Shown: positions 44,342 through 53,353, numbered from the stretch's first letter. The stretch: 64,000 bases of DNA from JACOMS01 sp051252005 (GCA_051252005.1 JBPOEZ010000007.1:1-64000), one strand, 5' to 3'. A program made the numbers and translations. Notes: generated by a model from the sequence alone, not told the origin.

Positions 44342-44910
44342 GACCCGAACACTGCGCTTTAATAGTCCTTGCTAGCGGACTGTCCGAAAGGTTCGGCGCA
44401 GAGAATAAATTACTCGCGGACTTAGACGGTAAACCCCTGATCAAACATGTAACTGATGAGGTTTCGCCTCTGGCGTTTCAACATAAAATCGCCGTGATCC
44501 CTGACGAACCTGCCTTGGATAGTTTGCTTTGCAGCGCAGGCTATCAGTGCGTCATCAATCGTCATCCATCGCGCGGGCAGAATAGCTCCCGCACTATCGG
44601 CATAAAAACAGCTCTCGCTCATAGCTGCGAAGCGGCTCTTATAATGCTCGGCGATATGCCCTTTATCGCAGCCCCTCATATTGTTGGGCTTCTGAAGGCT
44701 GGCAAAACACATGACGCCGTTTTTTCCTCGTGCGGCGACGTCAGAATGCCTCCCGCATTTTTTAAAGGCGCGGCTCTGCGGCAACTCGCCCAAGAACAAA
44801 CATCAAAAAACAGGTTATTTGAATTCTGCGAAATCGTCCCAATTTCCTCCGAAGCGGCGCGCGATATTGATACATTAGCCGATCTTGCGGACGCGGCGCG
44901 CCTCACATAA
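44338..44910 (+). CDS. MobA/MocA-like molybdenum cofactor nucleotidyltransferase
   Basis: 190 residues. Nucleotidyltransferase motif VLASGLSERFGAENKLLADLDGKPLI and MLGDMPFIAAPHIVGLL. Together with xdhC this fits MocA-type CTP:molybdopterin cytidylyltransferase, which makes the MCD cofactor for the xanthine dehydrogenase family; a GTP-specific MobA cannot be excluded. Its start overlaps the xdhC stop (ATGA). Confidence 0.75.
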   Translation: MRPEHCALIVLASGLSERFGAENKLLADLDGKPLIKHVTDEVSPLAFQHKIAVIPDEPALDSLLCSAGYQCVINRHPSRGQNSSRTIGIKTALAHSCEAALIMLGDMPFIAAPHIVGLLKAGKTHDAVFSSCGDVRMPPAFFKGAALRQLAQEQTSKNRLFEFCEIVPISSEAARDIDTLADLADAARLT

Positions 44911-44934
44911 AAGAACGCGAACAAAGGAAAACTC

Positions 44935-45465
44935 ATGGCCGGCATAGACGAAACTCTCACTTTTAAACCGATCAGGATTGCTGTTCTGACAGTGTCCGAT
45001 ACGCGCACCGAAGAGACAGATACGTCCGGACAGCTTTTGGAAGACCGCATCATCAGCACAGGACATGCGATTGCTGGTAGAATGATTGTTCGCGACGAAG
45101 TCCCAAGCGTACGAGCTCAGGTCCAATCGTGGATTGATAATCCGCATATCGACGCGATAGTCACAACAGGCGGCACAGGGCTTACGGGCCGAGACGTTAC
45201 GCCAGAAGCCGTGCGACCGCTTTTCAAGAAAGAAATTGAAGGGTTCTCCGTTGTCTTTCACATGAAGAGTTTCGAAACCGTTGGCCTCTCAACCCTGCAA
45301 TCTCGCGCCTGTGCAGGTCTTGCCAATAACACATTTATTTTCTGCCTTCCGGGCTCAAACGGCGCGGTCAAAGACGGGTGGGATAAAGTCATCCGCGATC
45401 AGCTTGATAGCCGCCATAGACCGTGCAATTTGGTAGAGCTTCTGCCTCGGCTGGGGGAACAGTAA
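44935..45465 (+). CDS. moaB: Molybdenum cofactor biosynthesis protein MoaB/Mog family
   Basis: 176 residues. VLTVSDTRTEETDTSGQLLEDRI and IVTTGGTGLTGRDVTPEAV plus FCLPGSNGAVKDGWDKVI define the MogA/MoaB fold. It adenylylates molybdopterin ahead of Mo insertion by MoeA. The stop and the moaC start share one base (TAATG), so translation is coupled. Confidence 0.92.
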   Translation: MAGIDETLTFKPIRIAVLTVSDTRTEETDTSGQLLEDRIISTGHAIAGRMIVRDEVPSVRAQVQSWIDNPHIDAIVTTGGTGLTGRDVTPEAVRPLFKKEIEGFSVVFHMKSFETVGLSTLQSRACAGLANNTFIFCLPGSNGAVKDGWDKVIRDQLDSRHRPCNLVELLPRLGEQ

Positions 45466-45944
45466 TGCCCAAACTCACCCACATAGACGGCACAGGCCGC
45501 GCAGCGATGGTCGATGTCTCCGGTAAAGCCGTCACAACTCGCGAAGCCGTGGCGGGCGGCTCGGTTAAAATGAAACTCGAAACGCTTGACCTTGTCCGGC
45601 GCGATGAAAACAAAAAAGGCCACGTGCAAAACGTTGCCGAACTTGCGGGTATTATGGCCGCGAAAAAAACCTCCGACCTCATTCCCCTCTGTCATCCGCT
45701 ACCCCTCTCAAAGATTTCGGTACGGATTGAGATTGACGAAAACCTACCAGGATTATCGGTCGAAGCGACAGCTAAAACCACAGGACAAACAGGCGTAGAA
45801 ATGGAAGCGCTGACCGCCGTCAGCGTCGCCTGCCTCACCATTTATGACATGCTAAAGGCCGCAGAAAAAACTATGGAAATTTCTGCTATTCGTTTGCTTA
45901 AGAAGACAGGCGGGAAATCAGGCGAGTGGGCTTCAAAGACATAA
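45465..45944 (+). CDS. moaC: Cyclic pyranopterin monophosphate synthase MoaC
   Basis: 159 residues, normal length. Signature KKTSDLIPLCHPLPLSKI and the conserved TGVEMEALTAVSVACLTIYDM with active-site residues near MLKAAEK. Works after MoaA in converting GTP to cPMP; moaA is not in the window. GGGGGA six bases before the ATG at 45465 decides the start over an in-frame codon at 45423. Confidence 0.95.
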   Translation: MPKLTHIDGTGRAAMVDVSGKAVTTREAVAGGSVKMKLETLDLVRRDENKKGHVQNVAELAGIMAAKKTSDLIPLCHPLPLSKISVRIEIDENLPGLSVEATAKTTGQTGVEMEALTAVSVACLTIYDMLKAAEKTMEISAIRLLKKTGGKSGEWASKT

Positions 45945-46013
45945 AACTTTCACAGTGCCTTCTTCTGAACTCTGGTCTTTCAAATATGGCCTACATGTTG
46001 TACTCGGCCCGCC

Positions 46014-47045
46014 ATGAGTAAACCTCTACGCATTCTGATTATTGGCGCAGGGCTTATTGGCCTGAGCACTGCCGATAGCCTCTTGGAACGCGGCGCGCAG
46101 GTAACCCTTTTGGAGCGCCGTTCTGGCCCCGGAGAAGGCGCAAGTTTTTGCAATTCTGGCATGATCCATCCGAGCCAAGCGCGGCCATGGATAAAACATA
46201 GCGATCCGAAAGCCGCCAAAAGCGTTACCGCTCTCGCCGCTCTCTCAAGAGACCTTTTATTACGCAAACAGGAAAGATTAAACCTGCCTGCTGTTAAACG
46301 AGCCAATGGTACGCTTCAAATTTTTGATGACAATAAGATAGGCCGGCGCGCGCAAGATAATTACATTGCCCTTGGGATCACGTGCGAGGATGTCACGGGC
46401 GCGCCGTTTACCTATGGCCGCTTTGCCCTACGGTTTCCGGATGACGCTTCGGGAAACGCCTATGCCTACTGCAAAGCCTTAGAAGCCGACATCCTCAAAC
46501 GCGGCGCGGCAATCCTGTATAATTCAAATGACGAAATTTTTGAACGCGAGATAAAAACAGCCGACCACATTGTCATAGCCGCAGGCGCGCAAAGCGCTAT
46601 CCTCGCGAAATCGTTCGGCATTAATCTTCCCGTGCGCGCGGGTATTGGGCACGCTCTGAATTTCAAACGGCTTATGATCGACTTGCCAACGATTCCGGTC
46701 ATGCACCAAACCACCCATTCTGCGCTGACGGTTTTCAGCGATCATGTCCGCCTCTCAGGCACCATAGGCGCTGACAGTCCTGACGCGCTCATAACAATAT
46801 GGAAAGACATCGCGCCGGAGCTATTAACCGCGCTCGGCGATCCCATATTGCGATGGAGCGGCGAGCGCCCCCTCTGCGCCTTGGGCCGTCCTATTATAGG
46901 CCGTTCCGAGACGCGCAACATTTGGATAAACACAGGCCACGCCCATATGGGCTGGACATTATCAGCAGGCTCTGGCGATCTATTAGCCCGAATGATTATG
47001 GACGGTCACGCAGATGATAGATTTGCCAACATCTCAACTTCTTGA
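46014..47045 (+). CDS. FAD-dependent oxidoreductase, DadA-like
   Basis: 343 residues. ILIIGAGLIGLSTADSLLERGAQVTLLERR (FAD-binding), SFCNSGMIHPSQARPW (DadA-like) and NIWINTGHAHMGWTLSAGSGDLLA at the end, as in D-amino acid dehydrogenases. Somewhat shorter than E. coli DadA (432), so a more general D-amino acid or glycine-type oxidase is possible. Stands alone after the Mo cluster. Confidence 0.78.
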   Translation: MSKPLRILIIGAGLIGLSTADSLLERGAQVTLLERRSGPGEGASFCNSGMIHPSQARPWIKHSDPKAAKSVTALAALSRDLLLRKQERLNLPAVKRANGTLQIFDDNKIGRRAQDNYIALGITCEDVTGAPFTYGRFALRFPDDASGNAYAYCKALEADILKRGAAILYNSNDEIFEREIKTADHIVIAAGAQSAILAKSFGINLPVRAGIGHALNFKRLMIDLPTIPVMHQTTHSALTVFSDHVRLSGTIGADSPDALITIWKDIAPELLTALGDPILRWSGERPLCALGRPIIGRSETRNIWINTGHAHMGWTLSAGSGDLLARMIMDGHADDRFANISTS

Positions 47046-47083
47046 CAAATCAAGAAATATCATGATACGCTCTTAATAAGGAG
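47042..47083 (+). promoter_or_regulatory. Promoter and palindromic operator of the RHH-Doc pair
   Basis: TTGACA (47042-47047) acts as a -35, with a weak -10 near 47066. A perfect ten-base palindrome TATCATGATA (47058-47067) lies between them and the ribosome site AAGGAG (47078-47083), a position suited to binding by the ribbon-helix-helix antitoxin. The promoter overlaps the end of the oxidoreductase gene. Confidence 0.55.
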
Positions 47084-47089
47084 CTTATC

Positions 47090-47317
47090 ATGGGAAACCA
47101 GCGCACAAAATTTGCCACTCAAATAGACGAGTCTATTCTCGTCGATATTCGTAAGCTTGCCAAAGATGAAGGTCGGCAGTTGCAATCAGTTATCGAAGAA
47201 GCTCTTCAAAGTTTACTAGAGGAGCGTAAAAAAGGCCGCATTCGGCCAAGTGTTCTATCAGCGATGGAAGAGTGTAACGAACGGTATGGATCACTATTAC
47301 AGGAACTTGCGAAATAG
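47090..47317 (+). CDS. Ribbon-helix-helix-type antitoxin
   Basis: 75 residues. N-terminal KFATQIDESILVDIRKLAKDEGRQLQSVIEEALQSLLEE fits an RHH DNA-binding fold, followed by a short toxin-binding tail (IRPSVLSAMEECNERYGSLLQELAK). It directly precedes a Doc toxin; the last G of its TAG stop is the first base of the toxin's GTG. Antitoxin and autorepressor roles are inferred from arrangement. Confidence 0.72.
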   Translation: MGNQRTKFATQIDESILVDIRKLAKDEGRQLQSVIEEALQSLLEERKKGRIRPSVLSAMEECNERYGSLLQELAK

Positions 47318-47691
47318 TGAGCGTCTATCTTACCCTCATTGAAGTTCTTGCTATTCACGAAGATCAAATCGGACGTTACGGCGGGGCAAGCGGACTACGA
47401 GACCCTGGACAATTAGAGGCCGCATTGTTTCGGCCGCAAAGCGGTTACTATAAAGACCTCATTGCCGAGGCGGCGGCCCTATGGGAAAGCCTGTCCCAAA
47501 ACCACCCTTTCATTGACGGTAATAAGCGAACGGCTTTTATGGCAACTTTTGTATTCTTATATACAAATGGCGTAAAACTTATGGCATCCGCAAATGATAC
47601 AGAGACATTCATATTGAATTTATATAACACTGGAACCTTCACCTATGACAATGTCGAAGCTTGGCTGCGGGTTAATGTGAAGCCGCTTTAG
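47317..47691 (+). CDS. doc: Doc/Fic-family toxin
   Basis: 124 residues from a GTG start. Fic active loop HPFIDGNKRTAF at residues 63-74 matches the HxFx(D/E)GNxR motif, with the shortened form typical of Doc (death-on-curing) kinases that phosphorylate EF-Tu. GGASGLRDPGQLEAALFRP is also Doc-specific. Paired with an RHH-type partner instead of the usual Phd; Doc-RHH pairs are known but less common. A chromosomal module. Confidence 0.85.
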   Translation: MSVYLTLIEVLAIHEDQIGRYGGASGLRDPGQLEAALFRPQSGYYKDLIAEAAALWESLSQNHPFIDGNKRTAFMATFVFLYTNGVKLMASANDTETFILNLYNTGTFTYDNVEAWLRVNVKPL

Positions 47692-47730
47692 GTTTATCCT
47701 ACTAGATTTAGCAGATCACCCTGCTCACCT

Positions 47731-48096
47731 TCATACCCCGTAGGACTTGAGGATTTTCTTCTTTTTCTTGCTCAGCTCTACTGGGTCCATGAACTTCACG
47801 TCCTGATTAGAACGGTAGATCGTCACGATAATCCGGCCAATGATAATGGCGGGAAATATAACGAGAATGGCAAGGCGGTAATCTTCTGGGATCTCCATGA
47901 ATAGGTCTTTGAAATTTTCCATAAGGGACGCGTTATTATTCATGCTGATCCCAGGGCCAACATTGCCGAAAAACTTCGAGCCATACGCCAAAATGGGTAA
48001 GCCTAAGAAGATAATAATAAGAAAAGCTTTCTCCCGCGCGAGACTGAAAACACCCAATACGATCCCTGCAATCAGGGCAATGCCGCCATATAACAT
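47731..48096 (-). CDS. Small membrane protein, unknown
   Basis: 121 residues. Two N-terminal helices (GGIALIAGIVLGVFSL, AFLIIIFLGLPILAYGS) and a third (LAILVIFPAIIIGRIIVTIY), ending in a basic tail (SKKKKKILKS). Convergent with the Doc gene. No family recognised. Confidence 0.6.
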   Translation of the reverse strand: MLYGGIALIAGIVLGVFSLAREKAFLIIIFLGLPILAYGSKFFGNVGPGISMNNNASLMENFKDLFMEIPEDYRLAILVIFPAIIIGRIIVTIYRSNQDVKFMDPVELSKKKKKILKSYGV

Positions 48097-48173
48097 AAGT
48101 ATACCTGCTCTTTGTTTCGTGCCTTATAGCAAAGAGACTTTAAATTTCAGCTAATAGAAGCCGGAGTGTCCGC

Positions 48174-48704
48174 CTAAGAAAAGGCTTCGAAAACCCGTGC
48201 CAGCCGCCTTTGTACAAGCGCTGTCAGTTTTTGAAGGCCGTAATGATCAAGGATCATTCGCGCGATATTTTCGCGGCCCAAAAATTCGTCTTGGCATCTG
48301 ATTTCCAAAACAAAAGCCGAAAGCTCTGATAGCGGTATTTCTCCGAACCCTCTTGGCCCAAGCGCTCGCAGAGACACGCGCTCTTGGTCTGGCAAACGGA
48401 TGATCCAGCCGCGCGGATCTTCCGGCCCGTCGATCTCGGAATCGTTTTCCCGCTCAATTTTTAACGTTCCCGCCTTCTCCGCCAAAAGCACCGCGCGCTT
48501 AAATTGGCTTCGTACGGGCTGCGTAATTTTCAAAAGCCCGCCCGCTTTGGCGTAGGTCTGGAAAAGGTGCAATCCCTGCATAGGGCCTTGCGCCGCCAAT
48601 ATTTCGCAAAGCCCGTCCATGAACTGCGCTTGAGAGGCACGGCGCGGGTCCGCAACAGGGCGGGACGCCCATTCACTAAAGGGGAGAAGGTCAACATGTG
48701 TCAT
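48174..48704 (-). CDS. Unknown cytoplasmic protein
   Basis: 176 residues from ATG 48704; the frame continues upstream to 48893 but the extension is atypical and would overlap the HerA-like gene. Mixed alpha/beta, with DPRRASQAQFMDGLCEILAAQGPMQGLHLFQTYAKAGG and a C-terminal helical part. The start is 121 bases from the divergent HerA-like ATPase gene, which may mean a shared promoter region. Function not recognised. Confidence 0.55.
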   Translation of the reverse strand: MTHVDLLPFSEWASRPVADPRRASQAQFMDGLCEILAAQGPMQGLHLFQTYAKAGGLLKITQPVRSQFKRAVLLAEKAGTLKIERENDSEIDGPEDPRGWIIRLPDQERVSLRALGPRGFGEIPLSELSAFVLEIRCQDEFLGRENIARMILDHYGLQKLTALVQRRLARVFEAFS

Positions 48705-48825
48705 ACTTTGCTTCTGACAAAGCCGAGTGAATGCGGCGTTAATAGCGGAAACAATAAAGCGCGCATGCAGGACTTTATTGCATTGAGACCCGCCGCGTTT
48801 TAACAAGCAGAGAACAGGGGGACTT

Positions 48826-50349
48826 ATGAGCAGCATATTTCTAGGCAAAGACACAGACGGCGTAGCGCAAGAACTTCTTCTCAACCGCGCCAATCGTCAC
48901 GGCGTCGTCGCTGGCGCGACGGGGACGGGCAAAACGGTCACGCTTCAGATTCTTTCCGAAGGCTTCGCCAAAGCGGGCGTACCCGTCTTTGCGGCTGATG
49001 TTAAAGGCGATCTCTCCGGTGTCTCACAAAGCGGGTCAGCAGAACATAAACTCCACGAAAAGCTTGTCTCCCGCGCCGAAAAAATCGGGCTCGAAAATTA
49101 TACCTATGACGCCATGCCGGCTATATTTTGGGATCTGTTCGGAAAGCAAGGTCATCCCGTGCGCACGACCATTGCCGAAATGGGACCGATGCTTTTATCC
49201 CGCCTAATGGGGCTGACGGACGTGCAAGAAGGCGTGATGAATATCGCCTTCGACATAGCTGATGATAATGAATGGCCGCTAGTTGACCTTAAAGACCTTA
49301 AATCCGCTCTAACCTTTGTCGCAGAAGAGCGTAAAAATCTTATTCTAGAATATGGCAATATCTCAAGCCAGTCGGTGGGTGCGATTGTTCGCAACCTTCT
49401 CGTCCTTGAGCGCGAAGGCGCGGATCAGTTTTTCGGCGAGCCTGCGCTTAAATTATCCGACCTAATGCGGACCGATAATCAAGGGCGCGGCATCGTCAAC
49501 ATCTTGGCAGCAGATGAATTAATTAATTCACCTCGCCTTTATGCAACATTTTTGCTTTGGTTGATGAGTGAATTATTTGAAGAATTGCCAGAAATCGGCG
49601 ACCCTGATAAACCCATCATGGCCTTTTTCTTTGACGAAGCGCATCTCTTATTTGACGAAGCCCCCAAAGCCTTAGTTGATAAGATCACGCAAGTCGCCCG
49701 CCTCATCCGCTCCAAAGGCGTATCAATTTGGTTTGTTACGCAAAACCCTGCCGACATTCCCGATGACGTTTTAGGGCAGCTTGGTAACCGCATCCAACAT
49801 GCTCTGCGTGGCTACACGCCAAAAGAGCAGAAGGCGATTAAAGCTTGCGCTAGCGCCTTCAGACCCAACCCCGCCTTTAAAACCGTTGATGTCATCACCG
49901 AGCTTGGTGTCGGCGAAGCCCTGGTCTCGGTACTGGACGCCAAAGGCCGCCCGCAAGTTGTCGGGCAAACGCTTATTCGCCCGCCTGCCTCCCGCTTAGG
50001 GCCAGCCACCGAAGCCGAGCGCAAAGTGGTTATCGCCAATAGCCCTGTGGCCGGAGAGTATGAAGACATGGTTGACCGAAAATCCGCCTACGAAATTCTG
50101 GCAGCCAAACGCGGGGCTGTGAAAGAAGCTCAAGAAAAAGCGCTCGCGAAAGAAGAGGCTGATAAAGCTAAAGCTGCAAAGAAAAAAACCTCGGCGAAGA
50201 AGGCACCCGCAAAACGCAAATCAACGCGCCGTACAAAGACGGCAACAGATACTATCATGCATGAAGTCAAACTTGTGGGCCGTCAGCTATTACGAACAGA
50301 AAGCCGTAAAATAATTCGCGGCCTTCTTGGCGGATTCATGCGGCGATAA
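48826..50349 (+). CDS. HerA-like ATPase (DUF853/YjgR)
   Basis: 507 residues. Walker A GATGTGKTVTLQ near residue 30, Walker B FFFDEAHLLFDEAP, and a VWFVTQNPADIPD-type sensor region define a HerA/FtsK-like RecA-fold ATPase of the DUF853 family. The last ~80 residues are Lys/Ala/Arg-rich (KAKAAKKKTSAKKAPAKRKS), a histone-like basic tail likely to bind DNA. Known only as a predicted helicase or translocase. An unknown gene follows after ten bases. Confidence 0.85.
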   Translation: MSSIFLGKDTDGVAQELLLNRANRHGVVAGATGTGKTVTLQILSEGFAKAGVPVFAADVKGDLSGVSQSGSAEHKLHEKLVSRAEKIGLENYTYDAMPAIFWDLFGKQGHPVRTTIAEMGPMLLSRLMGLTDVQEGVMNIAFDIADDNEWPLVDLKDLKSALTFVAEERKNLILEYGNISSQSVGAIVRNLLVLEREGADQFFGEPALKLSDLMRTDNQGRGIVNILAADELINSPRLYATFLLWLMSELFEELPEIGDPDKPIMAFFFDEAHLLFDEAPKALVDKITQVARLIRSKGVSIWFVTQNPADIPDDVLGQLGNRIQHALRGYTPKEQKAIKACASAFRPNPAFKTVDVITELGVGEALVSVLDAKGRPQVVGQTLIRPPASRLGPATEAERKVVIANSPVAGEYEDMVDRKSAYEILAAKRGAVKEAQEKALAKEEADKAKAAKKKTSAKKAPAKRKSTRRTKTATDTIMHEVKLVGRQLLRTESRKIIRGLLGGFMRR

Positions 50350-50359
50350 AAATAATTAG

Positions 50360-50776
50360 ATGAGCAATTTATCCGGATTTTGGGTCGGGCATTACGCCTA
50401 TAATGGCGAGGACAATGAAACCGTCGACTTTGACGCGGAAATCACCCAAACGGATACGGTGCTCACGGGTGTTATCACTGAACCCAATAGTTTTGCTCTG
50501 GGCGCAGGAGAGCTACTAACCGCAACCCTAACAGGCGGCGTATCCGGAGCCACTCTCACTTTCATCAAGGCCTATAAGGGCGAAGACATAAACCAGCCGC
50601 CCATCATTTATAATGGCTCGCTTACGGCCGAACAAACAGAAATAAACGGAGTTTGGAATATTGCCGAATTTTCCGGAACGTTTGAAATGCGCCGCGACGG
50701 CCCCGCTATCGGCGTAGAGGCTAAGACAGCCTCGTCGGCTTTGGAGCAAGTCCTAGAAAAGGCAAAGCCGCGCTAG
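50360..50776 (+). CDS. Small beta-rich protein of unknown function
   Basis: 138 residues, cytoplasmic (no signal). Starts SGFWVGHYAYNGEDNETVDFDAEITQTDTVLTGVITEP, a pattern of alternating strands that could form a lipocalin-like barrel; no family assigned. Ten bases after the HerA-like gene, so perhaps cotranscribed. Its TAG stop overlaps the convergent ilvA stop in the palindrome CTAG (50773-50776). Confidence 0.6.
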   Translation: MSNLSGFWVGHYAYNGEDNETVDFDAEITQTDTVLTGVITEPNSFALGAGELLTATLTGGVSGATLTFIKAYKGEDINQPPIIYNGSLTAEQTEINGVWNIAEFSGTFEMRRDGPAIGVEAKTASSALEQVLEKAKPR

Positions 50777-52293
50777 CTCTTTAAGAAATAGCGGTAAGCG
50801 ATATTGTCCGTCTCTTGCGACATCGGATAACCGATTTTTAGAAGGCTTTGCTTAAGGGCCGCGTCATCACCTTTCGGGATTTGGAAGCCGCATAAAACAT
50901 GGCTCGTTGAGCTGCCGTGGTTACGATAGTGGAATAGCGAAATATTCCAACGCGCATCTAAGTTCGTCAAAAATTCTGTCAAAGCACCCGGGCGTTCAGG
51001 GAATTCGAATTGATAGATCGTTTCAGGAATATCCGCCTGTGTCCTACCGCCCACCATGTGGCGCATATGACGTTTCGTCAGCGCGTCATGAGAGAGATCA
51101 GCAACGCTCACGCCTTCTTTCTTCATCGCCGTAATAACCTCTTCGCCTTCACCCGAAGTTTTCAGCTTTACCCCGACCAGAACATGGGCGTTTTGCGTGT
51201 CAGCGTAGCGGTAATTAAATTCAGTCACTGCACGGCGGCCGAGTGCGCGGCAGAAATTCAGGAACGCGCCGGGCGTTTCGGGGATTGTCGCGGCGAAGAG
51301 CATCTCTCCGCCTGCGCCAAGTTCCGCGCGTTCGACGATATGGCCAATGCGGTCAAAGTTTACATTCGCGCCGGAGAGCGTAACGACGCAATCCCCGCTT
51401 GGCGCTTTGCCTTCGCGGGCGTGTTTTATAAGACCCGCTAGGGCCAAGGCTCCGGCAGGTTCAACCACAGTCCGCGTGGCTTCAAACACGTCTTTCACCG
51501 CCGCGCAAATTTCGTCATTCGAAACAAGAATATGTTCATCAACAACGGTTTTGGCAATCTCGAGCGTATTCGTACCAATTAATTTAACCGCGACCCCGTC
51601 GGCAAACCCGTCCACCTTATTCAACGGTGTCGGCGTTCCGGCTTCCATCGAGACCTTCAACGTTGCCGCACCTTCTGGCTCTACGGCAATTATTTTTGTG
51701 TTCGGTGACACAGCTTTGACCCACGTGCCAATGCCAGAAACCAGCCCGCCGCCGCCAACGGGAATATAGATAGCTTCCGGCATGCGCGGCATTTGCTCGA
51801 GGATTTCTTTGCCGACAGTGCCTTGTCCTGCAATCACGTCAATTTCGTCAAACGGATGAATGAAAACCGCGCCGGACGCTTTGGCGAACTCTGTCGCCGC
51901 CGCGCAGGCTTCGTCGTAATTATCGCCTGTCAGCCGCGTTTCCGCGCCGCGCGCCGCAACCGCTTCGACTTTAATCGCGGGCGTCGTGACTGGCATAAAA
52001 ATAATGGCTTTGGTATTATAATGCGCCGCCGCCGCCGCCATGCCTTGTGCGTGATTACCCGCGCTCGCCGCCACCACGCCGCGCGCCCGTTCGGCGTCGG
52101 TTAATCCCGCTATGCGGTTCGCCGCGCCGCGAATTTTAAACGAGAACACATCCTGTAAATCTTCACGCTTAAGCCAGATGTTTCGGCCATATTCGGCGGA
52201 CAGTTTCGGCGCAGCCTCGCACGGCGTCCGCTTCGCAAGAGCGTAAACATCCGCCGCTTCGATGCGGGCTTTAAGATCGTTTAAATTAATCAT
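50773..52293 (-). CDS. ilvA: Threonine ammonia-lyase, biosynthetic
   Basis: 506 residues. PLP Lys in DVFSFKIRGAANRIAG, serine loop ASAGNHAQGMAAAA, glycine-rich phosphate loop PVGGGGLVSGIG. The C-terminal ~170 residues hold two ACT-like regulatory modules (AATIPETPGAFLNFCRALG and FEFPERPGALTEFLTNL), so the enzyme is the isoleucine-inhibited biosynthetic form. It makes 2-oxobutanoate for isoleucine. Overlaps the leuB stop by eight bases; last gene of the branched-chain run. Confidence 0.96.
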   Translation of the reverse strand: MINLNDLKARIEAADVYALAKRTPCEAAPKLSAEYGRNIWLKREDLQDVFSFKIRGAANRIAGLTDAERARGVVAASAGNHAQGMAAAAAHYNTKAIIFMPVTTPAIKVEAVAARGAETRLTGDNYDEACAAATEFAKASGAVFIHPFDEIDVIAGQGTVGKEILEQMPRMPEAIYIPVGGGGLVSGIGTWVKAVSPNTKIIAVEPEGAATLKVSMEAGTPTPLNKVDGFADGVAVKLIGTNTLEIAKTVVDEHILVSNDEICAAVKDVFEATRTVVEPAGALALAGLIKHAREGKAPSGDCVVTLSGANVNFDRIGHIVERAELGAGGEMLFAATIPETPGAFLNFCRALGRRAVTEFNYRYADTQNAHVLVGVKLKTSGEGEEVITAMKKEGVSVADLSHDALTKRHMRHMVGGRTQADIPETIYQFEFPERPGALTEFLTNLDARWNISLFHYRNHGSSTSHVLCGFQIPKGDDAALKQSLLKIGYPMSQETDNIAYRYFLKS

Positions 52294-53353
52294 TCTTAGA
52301 TTTCTGTGTGACGTGACTTGCTATCCAAGCACCCACTTCAGCCGTTGATAATGCTCCGCCCAAATCACCCGTTGTCTGGTTGTCTTCAAGAGCGGCTTCG
52401 ACGGCGGCCTCAATAGCGGCAGCTTCTACGTCGAGACCAAAAGACAGCCGTAACATCCATGCGGCGGATAGAATCATCGCAAGCGGATTGGCTTTACCTT
52501 GTCCGGCAATATCCGGAGCGCTGCCGTGAATAGGTTCATACATGCCTGTCATCCCGTCGGACAAAGACGCAGACGGGATGACGCCCATGGAACCCGCGAG
52601 GACAGAGGCTTCGTCGGTCAGAATATCGCCAAACATATTTTCCGTTAGGACAACATCAAAGCTTTGCGCGTTGGTCAACATATGCATCGTCATGGCATCG
52701 ACCAAAAGGTGTTCAAGCTCGACTTCAGGGTAACGCGCCGCAACCTTAATCACGGTTTCGCGCCATAGACGGGAGGTTTCCAAAACATTGGATTTATCGA
52801 CAGATGTGACTTTCTTCCGGCGCTGCATCGCAAGGTCAAACGCCTTGATAGCAATACGCTCGACTTCGGCATCGGAATAACGGCACTCATCATACGCGCC
52901 CAAATTATCGCGGCCTTTTTTGCCGAAATATATCCCGCCTGTCAGCTCGCGCATGACGACAAAGTCCGTGCCTTCAAGGCGCTCACGTTTGAGCGGCGCT
53001 CGGTCGATCAGAGCCGGATAAGGCTTACACGGGCGGATATTGGCGTAGAGATTGAGGTTCTTACGCAAGGGCAGAAGCGAGCCAAGCTCAGGCCGTTCAG
53101 CGCCTTTCAAATGATCCCATTTCGGTCCGCCAACAGCGCCCAGTAAAATCGCGCCCGTCTTTTCGCAAGAGGCAAACGTCTCGTCCGGAAGAGGTTTCAG
53201 TCCAGCATCAATCGCTGCGCCGCCAATGAGATGCTGCTCGGCCTCTAACGTGTGACCAAACTTTCCCGCCATCGCCTCAAGTACAGCTATTGCTACCGCG
53301 CCAACTTCCGGCCCAATCCCGTCGCCGGGAACATATGTAAAATTAATTTTCAT
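52286..53353 (-). CDS. leuB: 3-isopropylmalate dehydrogenase
   Basis: 355 residues. GDGIGPEVGAVAIAVLE at the start, ELTGGIYFG, VDKSNVLETSRLWRE, and DILTDEASVLAGSMGVIPSASL with YEPIHGSAPDIAGQGKANP, all invariant LeuB elements. Oxidatively decarboxylates 3-isopropylmalate. ATG at 53353 is four bases after the leuD stop. The codons for PSASLSDGM contain an unusual perfect inverted repeat (52548-52582). Confidence 0.96.
   Translation of the reverse strand: MKINFTYVPGDGIGPEVGAVAIAVLEAMAGKFGHTLEAEQHLIGGAAIDAGLKPLPDETFASCEKTGAILLGAVGGPKWDHLKGAERPELGSLLPLRKNLNLYANIRPCKPYPALIDRAPLKRERLEGTDFVVMRELTGGIYFGKKGRDNLGAYDECRYSDAEVERIAIKAFDLAMQRRKKVTSVDKSNVLETSRLWRETVIKVAARYPEVELEHLLVDAMTMHMLTNAQSFDVVLTENMFGDILTDEASVLAGSMGVIPSASLSDGMTGMYEPIHGSAPDIAGQGKANPLAMILSAAWMLRLSFGLDVEAAAIEAAVEAALEDNQTTGDLGGALSTAEVGAWIASHVTQKSKND
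52548..52582. repeat. Perfect inverted repeat inside leuB
   Basis: GTCATCCCGTC (52548-52558) and GACGGGATGAC (52572-52582), eleven of eleven complementary, 13-base loop. The arms resemble the GTCATCCCGG core of alphaproteobacterial REP elements, yet the protein here has the usual length and sequence for LeuB. Confidence 0.7.

Noticed and set aside
46014..47045. Idea that the short DadA-like gene is a truncated pseudogene
   Set aside because: The FAD-binding N-terminus and the C-terminal NTGHAHMGW block are both present and the frame is intact, so it is a shorter family member.
48705..48893. N-terminal extension of the unknown 48174-48704 protein
   Set aside because: It would run across the HerA-like gene start and shows no conserved character; the internal ATG at 48704 is preferred.
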